From assembly GCF_021699195.1 (NCBI RefSeq), contig NZ_SSXE01000069.1:1-53801 (forward strand): 53,801 nucleotides of DNA, written 5' to 3'. This stretch comes from Nonomuraea sp. MG754425. Lineage in GTDB: Bacteria; Actinomycetota; Actinomycetes; Streptosporangiales; Streptosporangiaceae. Of the stretch, positions 9,066-17,046 are shown piece after piece. Made by a program: the position numbers and the translations under genes. The notes beneath the pieces are model-generated. The model saw nothing but the letters and a program-made list of their open reading frames with translations, was not told the origin of the DNA and searched no databases. The first letter of the stretch is position 1; each line of letters starts with the position of its first letter.

Positions 9066-9634
9066 ATGGCCCGGACGGCACCCACCTGCACCCGATGGGG
9101 CCGCTGCGGGAGGTGCTGAGCGCCACCGTGAAGGCGTCCAGGATCGAGGAGCTGGCCGTGCCGTTCCAGTGCGTGGCGGCCTCGATCGAGCGGGCGGCGG
9201 CCCACTGGTTCGACGGCGGTCCGCTGGTGGACGCGGTGCTGGCGTCCTGCGCGGTGCCCGGTCTGCTGCCGCCCGTCGTGATCGGCGGCGAGCACTTCTA
9301 CGACGGCGGGCTGGTGCACAGCATCCCGATCGGGCGGGCCGTGCAGCTCGGGGCCGGCCGGGTCTACGTGCTGCACGTCGGCCGCATCGAGCGCCCGCTG
9401 TCGCCGCCCAGGCGGTTCTGGGAGGTGGGCATGGTGGCGTTCGAGATCGCCCGCCGGCACCGGTTCGCCGAGGACCTGGCCACGCTGCCGGCGGGCGTGG
9501 AGGTGCACGTGCTGCCGTCGGGGGTGGCCGAGCCGCTCTCGCCGCTGCGCTACCGTGACGGGTCGCAGATCTCCGCCTGCATCGACCGGGCCTACCAGGC
9601 ATCTTCCCGCTACCTGGGGAACAGGGCAGGATGA
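9066..9634 (+). pseudogene. Patatin-like phospholipase remnant, N-terminal half deleted
   Basis: The frame ending at 9634 encodes only the C-terminal half of a patatin-like hydrolase: IEELAVPFQCVAASIERA, ASCAVPGLLPP and the catalytic-dyad Asp motif FYDGGLVHSIP. The N-terminal oxyanion GGGxxG and nucleophile GxSxG, normally about 120-150 residues earlier, are absent in all frames. A leaderless-type ATG at 9066 begins MARTA and then stops in frame (TGA at 9117). An internal deletion with frameshift near base 9075-9080 fits best. A truncated product could start at the ATG at 9095 (179 aa), but it has no ribosome site. It sits 25 nt upstream of an acyltransferase. Confidence 0.75.
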
Positions 9635-9659
9635 GAGCACACCCCTGAAGGAGGCCGAG

Positions 9660-10667
9660 GTGCTGCCACCCCGGATTCTGCGCAGGCTCGTGCTGGCACC
9701 GCTGGTCATCGTGGTCACCGTGTTCATGGTGGTCACGCTGCCGTTCTGGCTGGTCGTGACGGCCGCCGCCTCGCTGCGCCTGCCGCCGCCGCAGCGCAGG
9801 GGGCTGCGGTTCGTGTGGTTCGGGGTGGCCTGGCTGACGCTGGAGTCGGCGGTGCTGATCGCCTGCCTGTGGTTGTGGGTGGCGGGCGGCGGCGCGCGGC
9901 GGCAGGAGCGGCACTACGCGCTGATCAGGTGGTCGCTGTCCAAGGTGTTCGCGGCCGCGGTGCGGATCTTCCGGCTGTCCGTGGAGATCGAGGAGCCCCC
10001 GCGGCGGACGTGGGCGGCCCGCCCGGCCCGGCCGGTCATCGTGCTGTCCCGGCACGCCGGCCCCGGAGACTCCTTCCTGCTGATCCACCAGCTCCTGGAG
10101 CGGTACGGGCGCCGGCCGCGCATCGTGATGAAGGCCGCGCTCCAGTACGACCCCTCGCTCGACGTCATCGTCAACCGCCTGCCGAACGCGTTCGTCTCCC
10201 GCCGGCACGGGGAGAGCCGGGTCGTCGAGGAGATCCGCGGCCTGTCGGCGACGATGGGCGGCCAGGACGCCCTGGTGATCTTCCCGGAGGGCGGGAACTT
10301 CACCCCGCGCCGGCGGCGGCTGGCGATCCGGCGGCTGGAGGAGAAGGGCCTGGGCGCGGAGGCGGAGCGGGCCCGCGGCCTCTACCATCTGCTGCCGCCC
10401 CGTCCGAACGGCGCCATCGAGGCGATCGAGGCGTGCCCGTCGGCGGACGTCGTCTTCGTCGCGCACACCGGCCTCGACGATCTGGTCACGCTCGGGGACG
10501 TCTGGCGCAAGCTGCCCCTCAGCGCGCGCATCACCGCGACGTGGTGGCGGGTCCCGGCCGAAGACATCCCCGGTGACCGGGAGGAACGCATCCGCTGGCT
10601 GTACGACCACTGGGAGCGGATGGACGACTGGATCACCGCCCAGCACCTGGCCGCCAAGCCCGGTTAG
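9660..10667 (+). CDS. 1-acylglycerol-3-phosphate acyltransferase-like protein (PlsC family)
   Basis: The protein has 335 aa. Two membrane helices are at the N terminus (LVLAPLVIVVTVFMVVTLPF and a second ending near LWVAGGG). The acyltransferase domain has the HX4D motif at H132-D137 (SRHAGPGD) and the glycerol-phosphate-binding block VIFPEGGNFTPRRRR near residue 210. It should acylate a lysophospholipid or a similar acceptor at the inner membrane face. The GTG start is chosen because AAGGAGG lies five bases upstream. The disrupted patatin gene just before it suggests a former lipid-remodelling pair. Confidence 0.85.
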   Translation: MLPPRILRRLVLAPLVIVVTVFMVVTLPFWLVVTAAASLRLPPPQRRGLRFVWFGVAWLTLESAVLIACLWLWVAGGGARRQERHYALIRWSLSKVFAAAVRIFRLSVEIEEPPRRTWAARPARPVIVLSRHAGPGDSFLLIHQLLERYGRRPRIVMKAALQYDPSLDVIVNRLPNAFVSRRHGESRVVEEIRGLSATMGGQDALVIFPEGGNFTPRRRRLAIRRLEEKGLGAEAERARGLYHLLPPRPNGAIEAIEACPSADVVFVAHTGLDDLVTLGDVWRKLPLSARITATWWRVPAEDIPGDREERIRWLYDHWERMDDWITAQHLAAKPG

Positions 10668-10751
10668 CGAGGATTCTCCGCGCATGTCCGGCGGCGGGCG
10701 TCTATGTTGATCTCTGACACGAGGATCACGGATGCCACTGGGGAGGCATTG

Positions 10752-11567
10752 ATGGGCAACCGACCTCAGGACGCCGACCGGGCCGCGGAACTGGCCCGGA
10801 TCGACACCTCCGTCCCGCACCCGGCTCGCGTGTGGGACTACTGGCTGGGCGGCAAGGACAACTACGCGCCCGACCGCGAGGTGGGGGACGAGATCGTCAA
10901 GGTCATGCCGGACCTGCCGGTCAACGCCCGCGCCGAGCGGGAGTTCATCGGCCGGGTCGTGCGTCACCTGGCCGGCGAGCGCGGCCTCGACCAGTTCCTC
11001 GACGTGGGCACCGGCATCCCGACGGCGACCAACACCCACGGCGTGGCGCAGGAGGTCAACCCGGCCGCCCGGATCGTCTACGTCGACAACGATCCGATCG
11101 TTCTCGTCCATGCCCGTGCCCTGCTGGTGGGCACCGACGAGGGGGAGACCGACTACATCGACGCCGACCTGCGCGACCCGAAGACCATCCTGCGCGAGGC
11201 CGCCCGGACCCTGGACTTCTCCCGTCCGATCGCGTTGATGCTGATGGGGGTGCTGGAGTTCGTCCCCGACGCCGGGGAGGCGCACGCCGCGGTGGGGACG
11301 CTGCTCGACGCGCTGCCGCCGGGCAGCCACCTGGCGATCGCGCACAGCCTGAAGTGCCCCCCGATGGACGAGGCCGCCGCCCGCTGGAACGCCAGCGGCG
11401 CGACCCCGCTCACCCTGCGCACGGAGGCCGAGCTGCTGGCCTTCTTCGACGGCATGGAGCTGGTGGAGCCGGGTCTGGTGTCGCTGCCGAAGTGGCGGCC
11501 CGAGCCCGGCACCAGCTTCACCGACCGCGAGGTGTTCCAGTACGGCGTCGTGGGCCGCAAGCCGTAG
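10752..11567 (+). CDS. SAM-dependent methyltransferase (S-adenosyl methyltransferase family, PF04672 type)
   Basis: The 271-aa protein has the family hallmark HPARVWDYWLGGKDNY (residues 23-38), the SAM-binding glycine motif FLDVGTGIPT, and VYVDNDPIVL as the acidic ribose-binding strand. The family is expanded in actinomycetes and its substrates are generally unknown. ATG at 10752 has GGGGAGG five bases upstream; an upstream in-frame ATG at 10704 lacks this. The stop is one base from the stop of convergent cobQ, so 3' ends overlap if transcription runs on. Confidence 0.88.
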   Translation: MGNRPQDADRAAELARIDTSVPHPARVWDYWLGGKDNYAPDREVGDEIVKVMPDLPVNARAEREFIGRVVRHLAGERGLDQFLDVGTGIPTATNTHGVAQEVNPAARIVYVDNDPIVLVHARALLVGTDEGETDYIDADLRDPKTILREAARTLDFSRPIALMLMGVLEFVPDAGEAHAAVGTLLDALPPGSHLAIAHSLKCPPMDEAAARWNASGATPLTLRTEAELLAFFDGMELVEPGLVSLPKWRPEPGTSFTDREVFQYGVVGRKP

Positions 11568-11568
11568 C

Positions 11569-13065
11569 TCAGCGCACGGTGCCGGGCGGCAGCGTGGGCA
11601 GGTCCGCGGGCGGGCCGTGCTCGATGAGGCGCAGCAGCGCGCCGGTGTCGAGGTGCTGCTCGACCAGGTCGCCGAGCGCGTCGAGTTGCCGTTCGCGCAG
11701 CGCGGCGAAGTCGGTGGCCGGGTCGGGGGTGAAGTCGCGCCCGGCCCGCGCCGCCACGTCCGCGAGGAAGGCGCGGCGGAAGCCGTCGTTCTCCAGGACG
11801 CCGTGCCAGGTGGTGCCCCAGACGTCGCCGGCCCGGCAGCCGTCGAGGAACGGCTCGCCCCCTTCGACCGTGGCCACCCCGTGGTGGATCTCGTAGGCCC
11901 GCACCGGCTGCCCGTACGCCGTCCCCTCCGGCCTGGCCAGTCGTTTGTGCCGCCCGAACGTCACCCGGGCCGGCAGCAGCCCGAGGCCCTCGACCCGGCC
12001 GGCCCGTGACTCGACCTCGTCCACGATCTCGCGCGCGAGCATCTGGAAGCCGCCGCAGATCCCCAGGACGGGGCCCTTCCTGGCGGTGATCGCCGCCGCC
12101 AGGCCGCTCTCGCGCAGCCAGGCCAGGTCGGAGACGGTGGCCCGGGAGCCGGGCAGCACCACCAGGTCGGCGTCGTCCAGCTCGACCGGGTCGGTGGCGA
12201 AGCGCACCACGACCCCGGGTTCGGCGGCCAGCGCGTCCACGTCGGTGAAGTTGGAGATGCGCGGCAGCCGTACGACCGCCACCCGCAGTGTCTGCCCGCC
12301 GTACGGGCCGCGTGCCCTGACCTGCCGGTGGTCGAGGGCCAGTGAGTCCTCGACGTCCAGCCAGAGCCCGTCGAGCCAGGGCAGCACCCCGTGCACCGGC
12401 CGTCCGGTCAGCTCTCTGATCATGTCGAGCCCCGGCTCCAGCAGTTCCTTCGCGCCGCGGAACTTGTTGACCACGAAACCGGCGACGTGGGCCTGGTCGG
12501 CGGCGTCCAGCAGGCCCACGGTGCCGTAGAACGCGGCGAACACGCCGCCTCTGTCGATGTCGCCGACCACGATCACCGGCAGGTTCGCGGCCCTGGCCAG
12601 GCCCATGTTGGCGATGTCGCCGCGGCGCAGGTTGATCTCGGCCGGGCTGCCCGCGCCCTCGCACACCACCACGTCGTACCGTTCGCGCAGCCGGGCCAGG
12701 GCGTCCACGGCGGTGGCGCGCAGCAGGTCCTTGAGCGCGCCGTACTCCATGGCGTCCACGTCGGCGATCGGGCTGCCCATCAGCACCACCTGGCTGCGGC
12801 GGTCGCTGCCCGGCTTGAGCAGGATCGGGTTCATGTCGGCGACGGGTTCGAGGCCGCACGCCTGCGCCTGCATGGCCTGCGCCCGGCCGATCTCGGCGCC
12901 CTCTGCGGTGACGTACGAGTTCAGCGACATGTTCTGGGCCTTGAAGGGCGCCACCCGGACGCCCTGGCGGGCCAGCCATCGGCAGATGCCGGCCGTGACC
13001 ACGCTCTTGCCCGCGTCCGACGTGGTGCCGGCGACCAGCAGTGCCCCTTTGACCCTTTTGACCAT
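11569..13065 (-). CDS. cobQ: Cobyric acid synthase CobQ
   Basis: CobQ amidates the b, d, e and g side chains of adenosyl-cobyrinate a,c-diamide using glutamine and ATP. The 498-aa protein has an N-terminal dethiobiotin-synthetase-like ATPase with P-loop GTTSDAGKS, then FKAQNMSLNSYV and LLKPGSDRRSQVV. The C-terminal class I glutaminase has Cys337 in ICGGFQML and the His/Glu region VWGTTWHGVLEND. Length is normal (about 490-500). The ATG at 13065 sits six bases after TACGGT, so translation is probably leaderless. The other corrinoid genes of this window are about 30 kb away. Confidence 0.95.
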   Translation of the reverse strand: MVKRVKGALLVAGTTSDAGKSVVTAGICRWLARQGVRVAPFKAQNMSLNSYVTAEGAEIGRAQAMQAQACGLEPVADMNPILLKPGSDRRSQVVLMGSPIADVDAMEYGALKDLLRATAVDALARLRERYDVVVCEGAGSPAEINLRRGDIANMGLARAANLPVIVVGDIDRGGVFAAFYGTVGLLDAADQAHVAGFVVNKFRGAKELLEPGLDMIRELTGRPVHGVLPWLDGLWLDVEDSLALDHRQVRARGPYGGQTLRVAVVRLPRISNFTDVDALAAEPGVVVRFATDPVELDDADLVVLPGSRATVSDLAWLRESGLAAAITARKGPVLGICGGFQMLAREIVDEVESRAGRVEGLGLLPARVTFGRHKRLARPEGTAYGQPVRAYEIHHGVATVEGGEPFLDGCRAGDVWGTTWHGVLENDGFRRAFLADVAARAGRDFTPDPATDFAALRERQLDALGDLVEQHLDTGALLRLIEHGPPADLPTLPPGTVR

Positions 13066-13071
13066 GAGATC

Positions 13072-13077
13072 ACCGTA
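13072..13077 (-). promoter_or_regulatory. Leaderless -10 box of cobQ
   Basis: Minus-strand TACGGT, six bases, then ATG at 13065. No Shine-Dalgarno is present. This supports the ATG over the in-frame GTG at 13080, whose codon is immediately followed by this box. Confidence 0.5.
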
Positions 13078-13092
13078 CACAGCAGAAAGGTC

Positions 13093-13104
13093 GCGAAATT
13101 TCGC
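13093..13104. promoter_or_regulatory. 12-bp perfect palindrome between cobQ and the MFS gene
   Basis: GCGAAATTTCGC is a perfect palindrome in the divergent intergenic region, 16 bp upstream of the predicted cobQ -10 box. It therefore sits where a -35 element or an operator would be. The regulator is unknown. Confidence 0.4.
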
Positions 13105-13147
13105 TGTAATCCCCCATTTACGAATGCTGTGACTTCTGCCACTCTGG

Positions 13148-13177
13148 CTAGAACATTGCCCTAGAACAGGATTCTAG
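13148..13177. promoter_or_regulatory. CTAGAAC repeat cluster upstream of the MFS gene
   Basis: CTAGAACA occurs at 13148-13155 and again at 13161-13168. The second copy forms an inverted repeat with TTCTAG at 13172-13177 (6-bp arms, 5-nt spacer). The cluster lies 24-53 bp before the MFS start. The half-sites resemble TetR-family operators of the KstR type (TAGAAC/GTTCTA), but the spacing differs, so I do not assign a regulator. Confidence 0.4.
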
Positions 13178-13200
13178 ATTTCCCTACGGAAAGGGTGGGC

Positions 13201-14517
13201 ATGGTCGGCACGCTCGGTTCGCCACGGACAGGCACCATCGACGCGCAGTCCCGCGCGCCATTCGGCTGGGCGCCCCTCGTGGTGCTCTTCATCGTCGGAC
13301 TAGTGGACCGGATCGAGCACAACCTCCTATCGGGCGTGCTCCCGCTGATCCAGGCGGAGTGGGGCTTCAGCGACACCGCCGCGGGCTCCATCCCCACGGC
13401 CGCCGCCCTGGCCGCCGCCGTGGTCTCGCTGCCCGCCGGATACCTGGCGGACCGCTTCAGCCGGACGCGCATCATCACGATCGTCGTCTTCTGCTGGGCC
13501 ATCGCCACCCTGGGCTCCGGCCTGGCCACCGGCTTCGCGATGTTCTACCTCATGCGCGTGTTCCTGGCGGTGGCCGAGAACATCGACAACCCGGCCGCGG
13601 GCAGCCTCCTCGCCGACTACTACCCGCCCGCCAGCCGGGCCAAGGCGTACGGGCTCACCCGCGTGACCACGTACCTGGGCGGCGTCGGCACCCTGCTCGG
13701 CGGGCTGCTGGCCGAGATGTTCTCGTGGCGCACCGCGTTCCTCATCATGGTCGTGCCGGGCCTGCTGACGGCGCTGCTCGTCTGGTTCCTGCGCGAACCC
13801 CGGCGCGGCGAGCTGGACCGGCTCGTCGCCACCGGCGAGGCGCCGGCCGACAAGCCGGAGCCGCCCGCCAAACCGCCGTTCTGGACCCAGTTCCGGCAGG
13901 TGCTCACCATCCCGACGCTGCTGTTCGTCTGCGCCGGCCTGTCGCTGCTCAGCCTCGGCCTGGCCGGCATCTTCTTCTGGCTGCCCACGCTCATGGTGCG
14001 CACCTTCGGCGCCAGTGTGGGCGCGGCCGGCTCGCTCAGCGGCCTGATCACCATCGCGGGCACGCTGATCGGCACCCTGGTCGGCTCGTGGCTGGGCAGG
14101 AAGTGGCACGGCACCCGCAAGGGCGGGCGGCTGCTGGCGGGCGGCGGCGGCATCACGGCGGGCTCGCTCGTGCTGGCCGGGGCGCTGTCCATGGACTCCC
14201 TGGTCGGGCTGACCGCCCTCGTGCTGCTCGCCTGCTCGCTGATGTCGATCGCGATCCCCAACATGACGGCCTGCCTGGCCGACGTGGTCCCGGCCGCCTC
14301 CCGCGGGCTCGGCTTCGCCGTCCTGCAACTGCTGCTCACGGCCGGCACCGCTTTCGGCTCGCTGGTCGTCGGCATCGCGTCCGACCAGTTCGAGTCGCTG
14401 CTGTACGGCATGTACATCCTGGTGCTGCCCATGGCCGTGGGCGGGCTGCTCACGCTGGGGGCCAGGGCGTCGTTCGAGCGGGACGCGCGCAAGGTGATGG
14501 AGGCCGCGCGCGGCTGA
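13201..14517 (+). CDS. MFS transporter (spinster-like)
   Basis: The 438-aa protein has about 12 predicted membrane helices. Motif A between helices 2 and 3 reads GYLADRFSRTRI. The first helix carries a charged pair (VDRIEHNLLSGVLPLIQ), as in spinster/ExuT-like carriers. The central loop (about residues 200-225) is Pro/Ala-rich. ATG at 13201 follows GAAAGGGTGGGC; GTG at 13195 is too close to that site. It is transcribed alone from a repeat-rich promoter and ends at a strong stem-loop. Substrate unknown. Confidence 0.88.
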   Translation: MVGTLGSPRTGTIDAQSRAPFGWAPLVVLFIVGLVDRIEHNLLSGVLPLIQAEWGFSDTAAGSIPTAAALAAAVVSLPAGYLADRFSRTRIITIVVFCWAIATLGSGLATGFAMFYLMRVFLAVAENIDNPAAGSLLADYYPPASRAKAYGLTRVTTYLGGVGTLLGGLLAEMFSWRTAFLIMVVPGLLTALLVWFLREPRRGELDRLVATGEAPADKPEPPAKPPFWTQFRQVLTIPTLLFVCAGLSLLSLGLAGIFFWLPTLMVRTFGASVGAAGSLSGLITIAGTLIGTLVGSWLGRKWHGTRKGGRLLAGGGGITAGSLVLAGALSMDSLVGLTALVLLACSLMSIAIPNMTACLADVVPAASRGLGFAVLQLLLTAGTAFGSLVVGIASDQFESLLYGMYILVLPMAVGGLLTLGARASFERDARKVMEAARG

Positions 14518-14536
14518 TCCGGCCCGCCAGGCGAAA

Positions 14537-14564
14537 GGGGGGCGCGGCATGAGCCGCGCCCCCT
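14537..14564 (+). terminator. Stem-loop after the MFS gene
   Basis: An 11-bp perfect stem (GGGGGCGCGGC / GCCGCGCCCCC) with an ATGA tetraloop plus an outer G-U pair lies 19 nt after the MFS stop. It could also terminate the convergent antitoxin-like gene. Confidence 0.8.
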
Positions 14565-14609
14565 CACGCGTTCAACTCCTCGGCGGCGCGGGCCGGGCCC
14601 CGCCGCGCG

Positions 14610-14912
14610 TCAACCCTGCGGCGGCGGGCGCCGGTCGCGTTCCTCCTGCGACTGAGGTTGCGGTTGTGACTCCGGGGGTGATCCCGCCTGTGATTGGGGC
14701 CGGTCCGGCGACTGCTCGTCACCGGCGGCCCCGCCTCCTCCGCCGTAACGGCGCTGCACGGCGTCCGCACCCTTGCTGATCTGGTCGTCGTACTTGTGTC
14801 CGGTACGCTCCTTCACATACTGCTCGGCGCGGTCCAGGACCTCGTCGGCCTGCTTGGAGTGTCCTCTGGCCAGGTCTTCTGCCTTCTTCAGCCATTCTGC
14901 GATGCGGCTCAT
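14610..14912 (-). CDS. Antitoxin-like protein (MT0933/Rv0909 family)
   Basis: The 100-aa protein matches the MT0933-antitoxin pattern. It has a helical, charged N-terminal half (AEDLARGHSKQADEVLDRAE, then YVKERTGHKYDDQISKGADA) and a disordered G/P/Q/S-rich tail from about residue 57. The family is annotated as the antitoxin of a mycobacterial pair. No toxin-like small gene lies on either side here, so an actual toxin-antitoxin role is doubtful. The ATG at 14912 follows GGGGATGGGCTC. Confidence 0.75.
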   Translation of the reverse strand: MSRIAEWLKKAEDLARGHSKQADEVLDRAEQYVKERTGHKYDDQISKGADAVQRRYGGGGGAAGDEQSPDRPQSQAGSPPESQPQPQSQEERDRRPPPQG

Positions 14913-14988
14913 GAGCCCATCCCCGTTCTTCAGGCTACGACCCGGCCCCTACCCCCGAAGCATCGAATGATGTTTGGCGGGCAGGGCC

Positions 14989-16929
14989 TCACCCGACAGG
15001 CGCTCCGAAGGCCGACGCCCAGCCGGGGCCGACGACGACGGCCGGGTTGAACTTGTTGCCGCCCTTGCCGTTCCACACGGTGAGGGCTCCGGTGCCGGCG
15101 TGCACGGCCCCGATGTCGTCGCGGCCGTCGCCGTTGACGTCGCCCAGCGACATCAGCGTGGCGGCGTAGGACTCCCAGCCGGGTCCGGTCGCGATCGCGC
15201 CGTCGAAGCGGTTGGCGCCCTTGCCGTTCCAGATGGTCAGGGTGTTGGTGTCTTTCTTGACGGCGGCGAGGTCGGTGAGGCCGTCGCCGTCGAAGTCGCC
15301 GGAGATCGGCGCAGTGTAGGCGCCCCAGCCGCCGCCGACCGTGGTGGCCGAGCCGAACTTGTTGCCGCCCTTGCCGTTCCAGATGGTGAAGGTGCCGGTG
15401 CCGGCGTGCACGGCGCCGATGTCGGTGACGCCGTCGCCGTTGACGTCGCCCATCGACATCAGGCTGGCCGCGTACGGCTCCCAGCCGGGGCCGGTCTCGA
15501 CCGAGCGGGTGAACTCGTTGCCGCCCGCGCCGTTCCAGATGGTCAGGGTGTTGGTGTCCTTCTTGACCGCGGCGAGGTCGCTGAGGCCGTCGCCGTTGAA
15601 GTCGCCGGAGATCGGCCGGCTGAAGGCGCCCCAGCCGCCGCCGACCGTGGTGGCCGGGCCGAACTTGTTGCCGCCCGCACCGTTCCAGATGGTCAGCGAC
15701 CCGTCGGCGGCCGAGAACAGGTCGCCCACGCCGTCGCCGTCGAAGTCGGGGGTGGCCGATCCGCCCACCCCCGCGACGTACGGGTTCTGCGCGTGGGTGA
15801 GGGTCTCCCAGCCCAGGAAGTGCGACACCCCGGCGGGACGGCGCTGCTCGATCCACTTCGTGGCGTCGGGGGTGTCGTCGTACCCGAGCCGGTGGTGCAG
15901 CGCGTTGTAGCCGACCTCCGGAGGCACCCCGAGACCGCGGGTGACCTTGCCGCCGCACAGCCACGACGGCACCGTCCCGCCCATCTCCAGGCCGGCGTGC
16001 AGGTCCATGGCGTACCTCAGCCGGTGCTTGGCCTTGGCGTACAGGTCCACGCCCTGGATCCCGGCCGTCTCGGCGACGTGGGAGATGGCCGACAGGCCCC
16101 ACCCGGTGTGGAAGAAGTCGCGGCAGGTCTCCTGGGTGAGCCCGTCCACGAACTTGGTCTGGCCGTGCCAGTAGTCGATGATCTTGGCCTTGGTGTTGTA
16201 CGTGCTCTTCGGCGGGGCCTTGGGGATCGAGCCGTCCGTCGTGAGGTAGATGTAGGCGGGCAGCCGGCCCTGCCAGGTGGCGACCGCCTTGTCGAAGGAG
16301 GCGCGGTCGTCCAGGTGCACGGCGATGCCGATGGCGGCATCGGTCATGATCAGTTCCCAATTGCCGTTGTTGTTCGGCCGGCCGGCGATCAGCGTCGGGA
16401 GATAGACGCTGCGCAGCTTGCCGGCGAAGCGCCCGGCCTGGGTCCAGCCGGTGTAGGTGTGCTTGATGAGCTCGGCGGCGCGGGAGAAGTTCGCGCCCGC
16501 CCAGCCCGTCTGCAACGGCGCGTTGTCCCCGGTGTGGTTGGTGATCACGGCCGACCACGCGTCCATGATCTGGATCGCCTTCTTGGCGTAGCGGGCGTCC
16601 TTGCTCAGGTACCAGCGCAGGGCGTGCGTGTAGGCCGCCATGGCGTCCTCGCGCTCGTCGGTGCAGCCGTTGTCGGGGTTGGACGTCGGGCCGCAGTTCA
16701 CCACCGAGCGGGGGGTGGGCGTGTAGGAGAGCGCGGCGAAGGGGTGGCGCTCCAGGGCGCTCCAGGCCGACTTCCACGGCTCGCTGCCGAGGTTGGCCCG
16801 GACGAAGTCGAGCTGGGCACGGCTCACCAGCACACCCGGGTGCTGGAACACGGCCGCCTGCGCGGGCTGTGGGACGACCAGGGCGGCGGCCACGAGCGCG
16901 GCGACGGCGAGAGGGCGGGCGAGACGCAC
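14989..16929 (-). CDS. Secreted alginate lyase-family protein with FG-GAP/VCBS repeats
   Basis: The protein has 646 aa from the GTG at 16929, which follows GGAAGGAAG six bases upstream. A Sec signal peptide ends near AQA-AV (residue 26). The catalytic region (about 27-385) is an alpha/alpha-toroid of the alginate-lyase type, with NNNGNWELIMTDAAIGIAVH near residue 186 and a W/H-rich loop (DYWHGQTKFVDG). Residues about 390-646 hold five Ca-binding DxNGDGxxD repeats that probably form a partial beta-propeller for substrate or surface binding. It probably cleaves a uronic acid polysaccharide by beta-elimination; exact substrate unknown. It is transcribed alone behind a tandem 11-bp repeat. Confidence 0.85.
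   Translation of the reverse strand: MRLARPLAVAALVAAALVVPQPAQAAVFQHPGVLVSRAQLDFVRANLGSEPWKSAWSALERHPFAALSYTPTPRSVVNCGPTSNPDNGCTDEREDAMAAYTHALRWYLSKDARYAKKAIQIMDAWSAVITNHTGDNAPLQTGWAGANFSRAAELIKHTYTGWTQAGRFAGKLRSVYLPTLIAGRPNNNGNWELIMTDAAIGIAVHLDDRASFDKAVATWQGRLPAYIYLTTDGSIPKAPPKSTYNTKAKIIDYWHGQTKFVDGLTQETCRDFFHTGWGLSAISHVAETAGIQGVDLYAKAKHRLRYAMDLHAGLEMGGTVPSWLCGGKVTRGLGVPPEVGYNALHHRLGYDDTPDATKWIEQRRPAGVSHFLGWETLTHAQNPYVAGVGGSATPDFDGDGVGDLFSAADGSLTIWNGAGGNKFGPATTVGGGWGAFSRPISGDFNGDGLSDLAAVKKDTNTLTIWNGAGGNEFTRSVETGPGWEPYAASLMSMGDVNGDGVTDIGAVHAGTGTFTIWNGKGGNKFGSATTVGGGWGAYTAPISGDFDGDGLTDLAAVKKDTNTLTIWNGKGANRFDGAIATGPGWESYAATLMSLGDVNGDGRDDIGAVHAGTGALTVWNGKGGNKFNPAVVVGPGWASAFGAPVG
15050..15790 (-). 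repeat. FG-GAP repeats with 306-bp two-unit periodicity
   Basis: Five DxNGDGxxD motifs alternate between two versions: one followed by AAVKKDTNTLTIWNG and one by GAVHAGTG. The pair repeats with a 306-bp (102-aa) period and near-identical DNA (compare from 15241 with from 15547). This indicates a recent tandem duplication of a two-blade unit. Confidence 0.75.
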
Positions 16930-17010
16930 GAGCTTCCTTCCAGAGTGAGGACGTCCATTCCGCCAGCCGGAGCCTGCCGCGTCAAGCCGGGTATGCGAGG
17001 AATGAGGACC

Positions 17011-17032
17011 CGACATACCGGCGACATACCGG
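17011..17032. promoter_or_regulatory. Tandem 11-bp repeats upstream of the lyase gene
   Basis: Two perfect head-to-tail copies of CGACATACCGG (17011-17021, 17022-17032) lie 82 bp upstream of the lyase start and just after the lysE-type stop. A related sequence in the opposite orientation, CCGGGTATGCG, is at about 16987-16997. Eleven-base phasing places sites on one DNA face, as for an activator or repressor. Confidence 0.45.
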
Positions 17033-17046
17033 CGGCACGGCGGCGC

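Noticed and set aside
13148..13177. KstR steroid-regulon operator
   Set aside because: The half-sites look similar but the spacing and the second arm differ, and no steroid catabolism gene is nearby.
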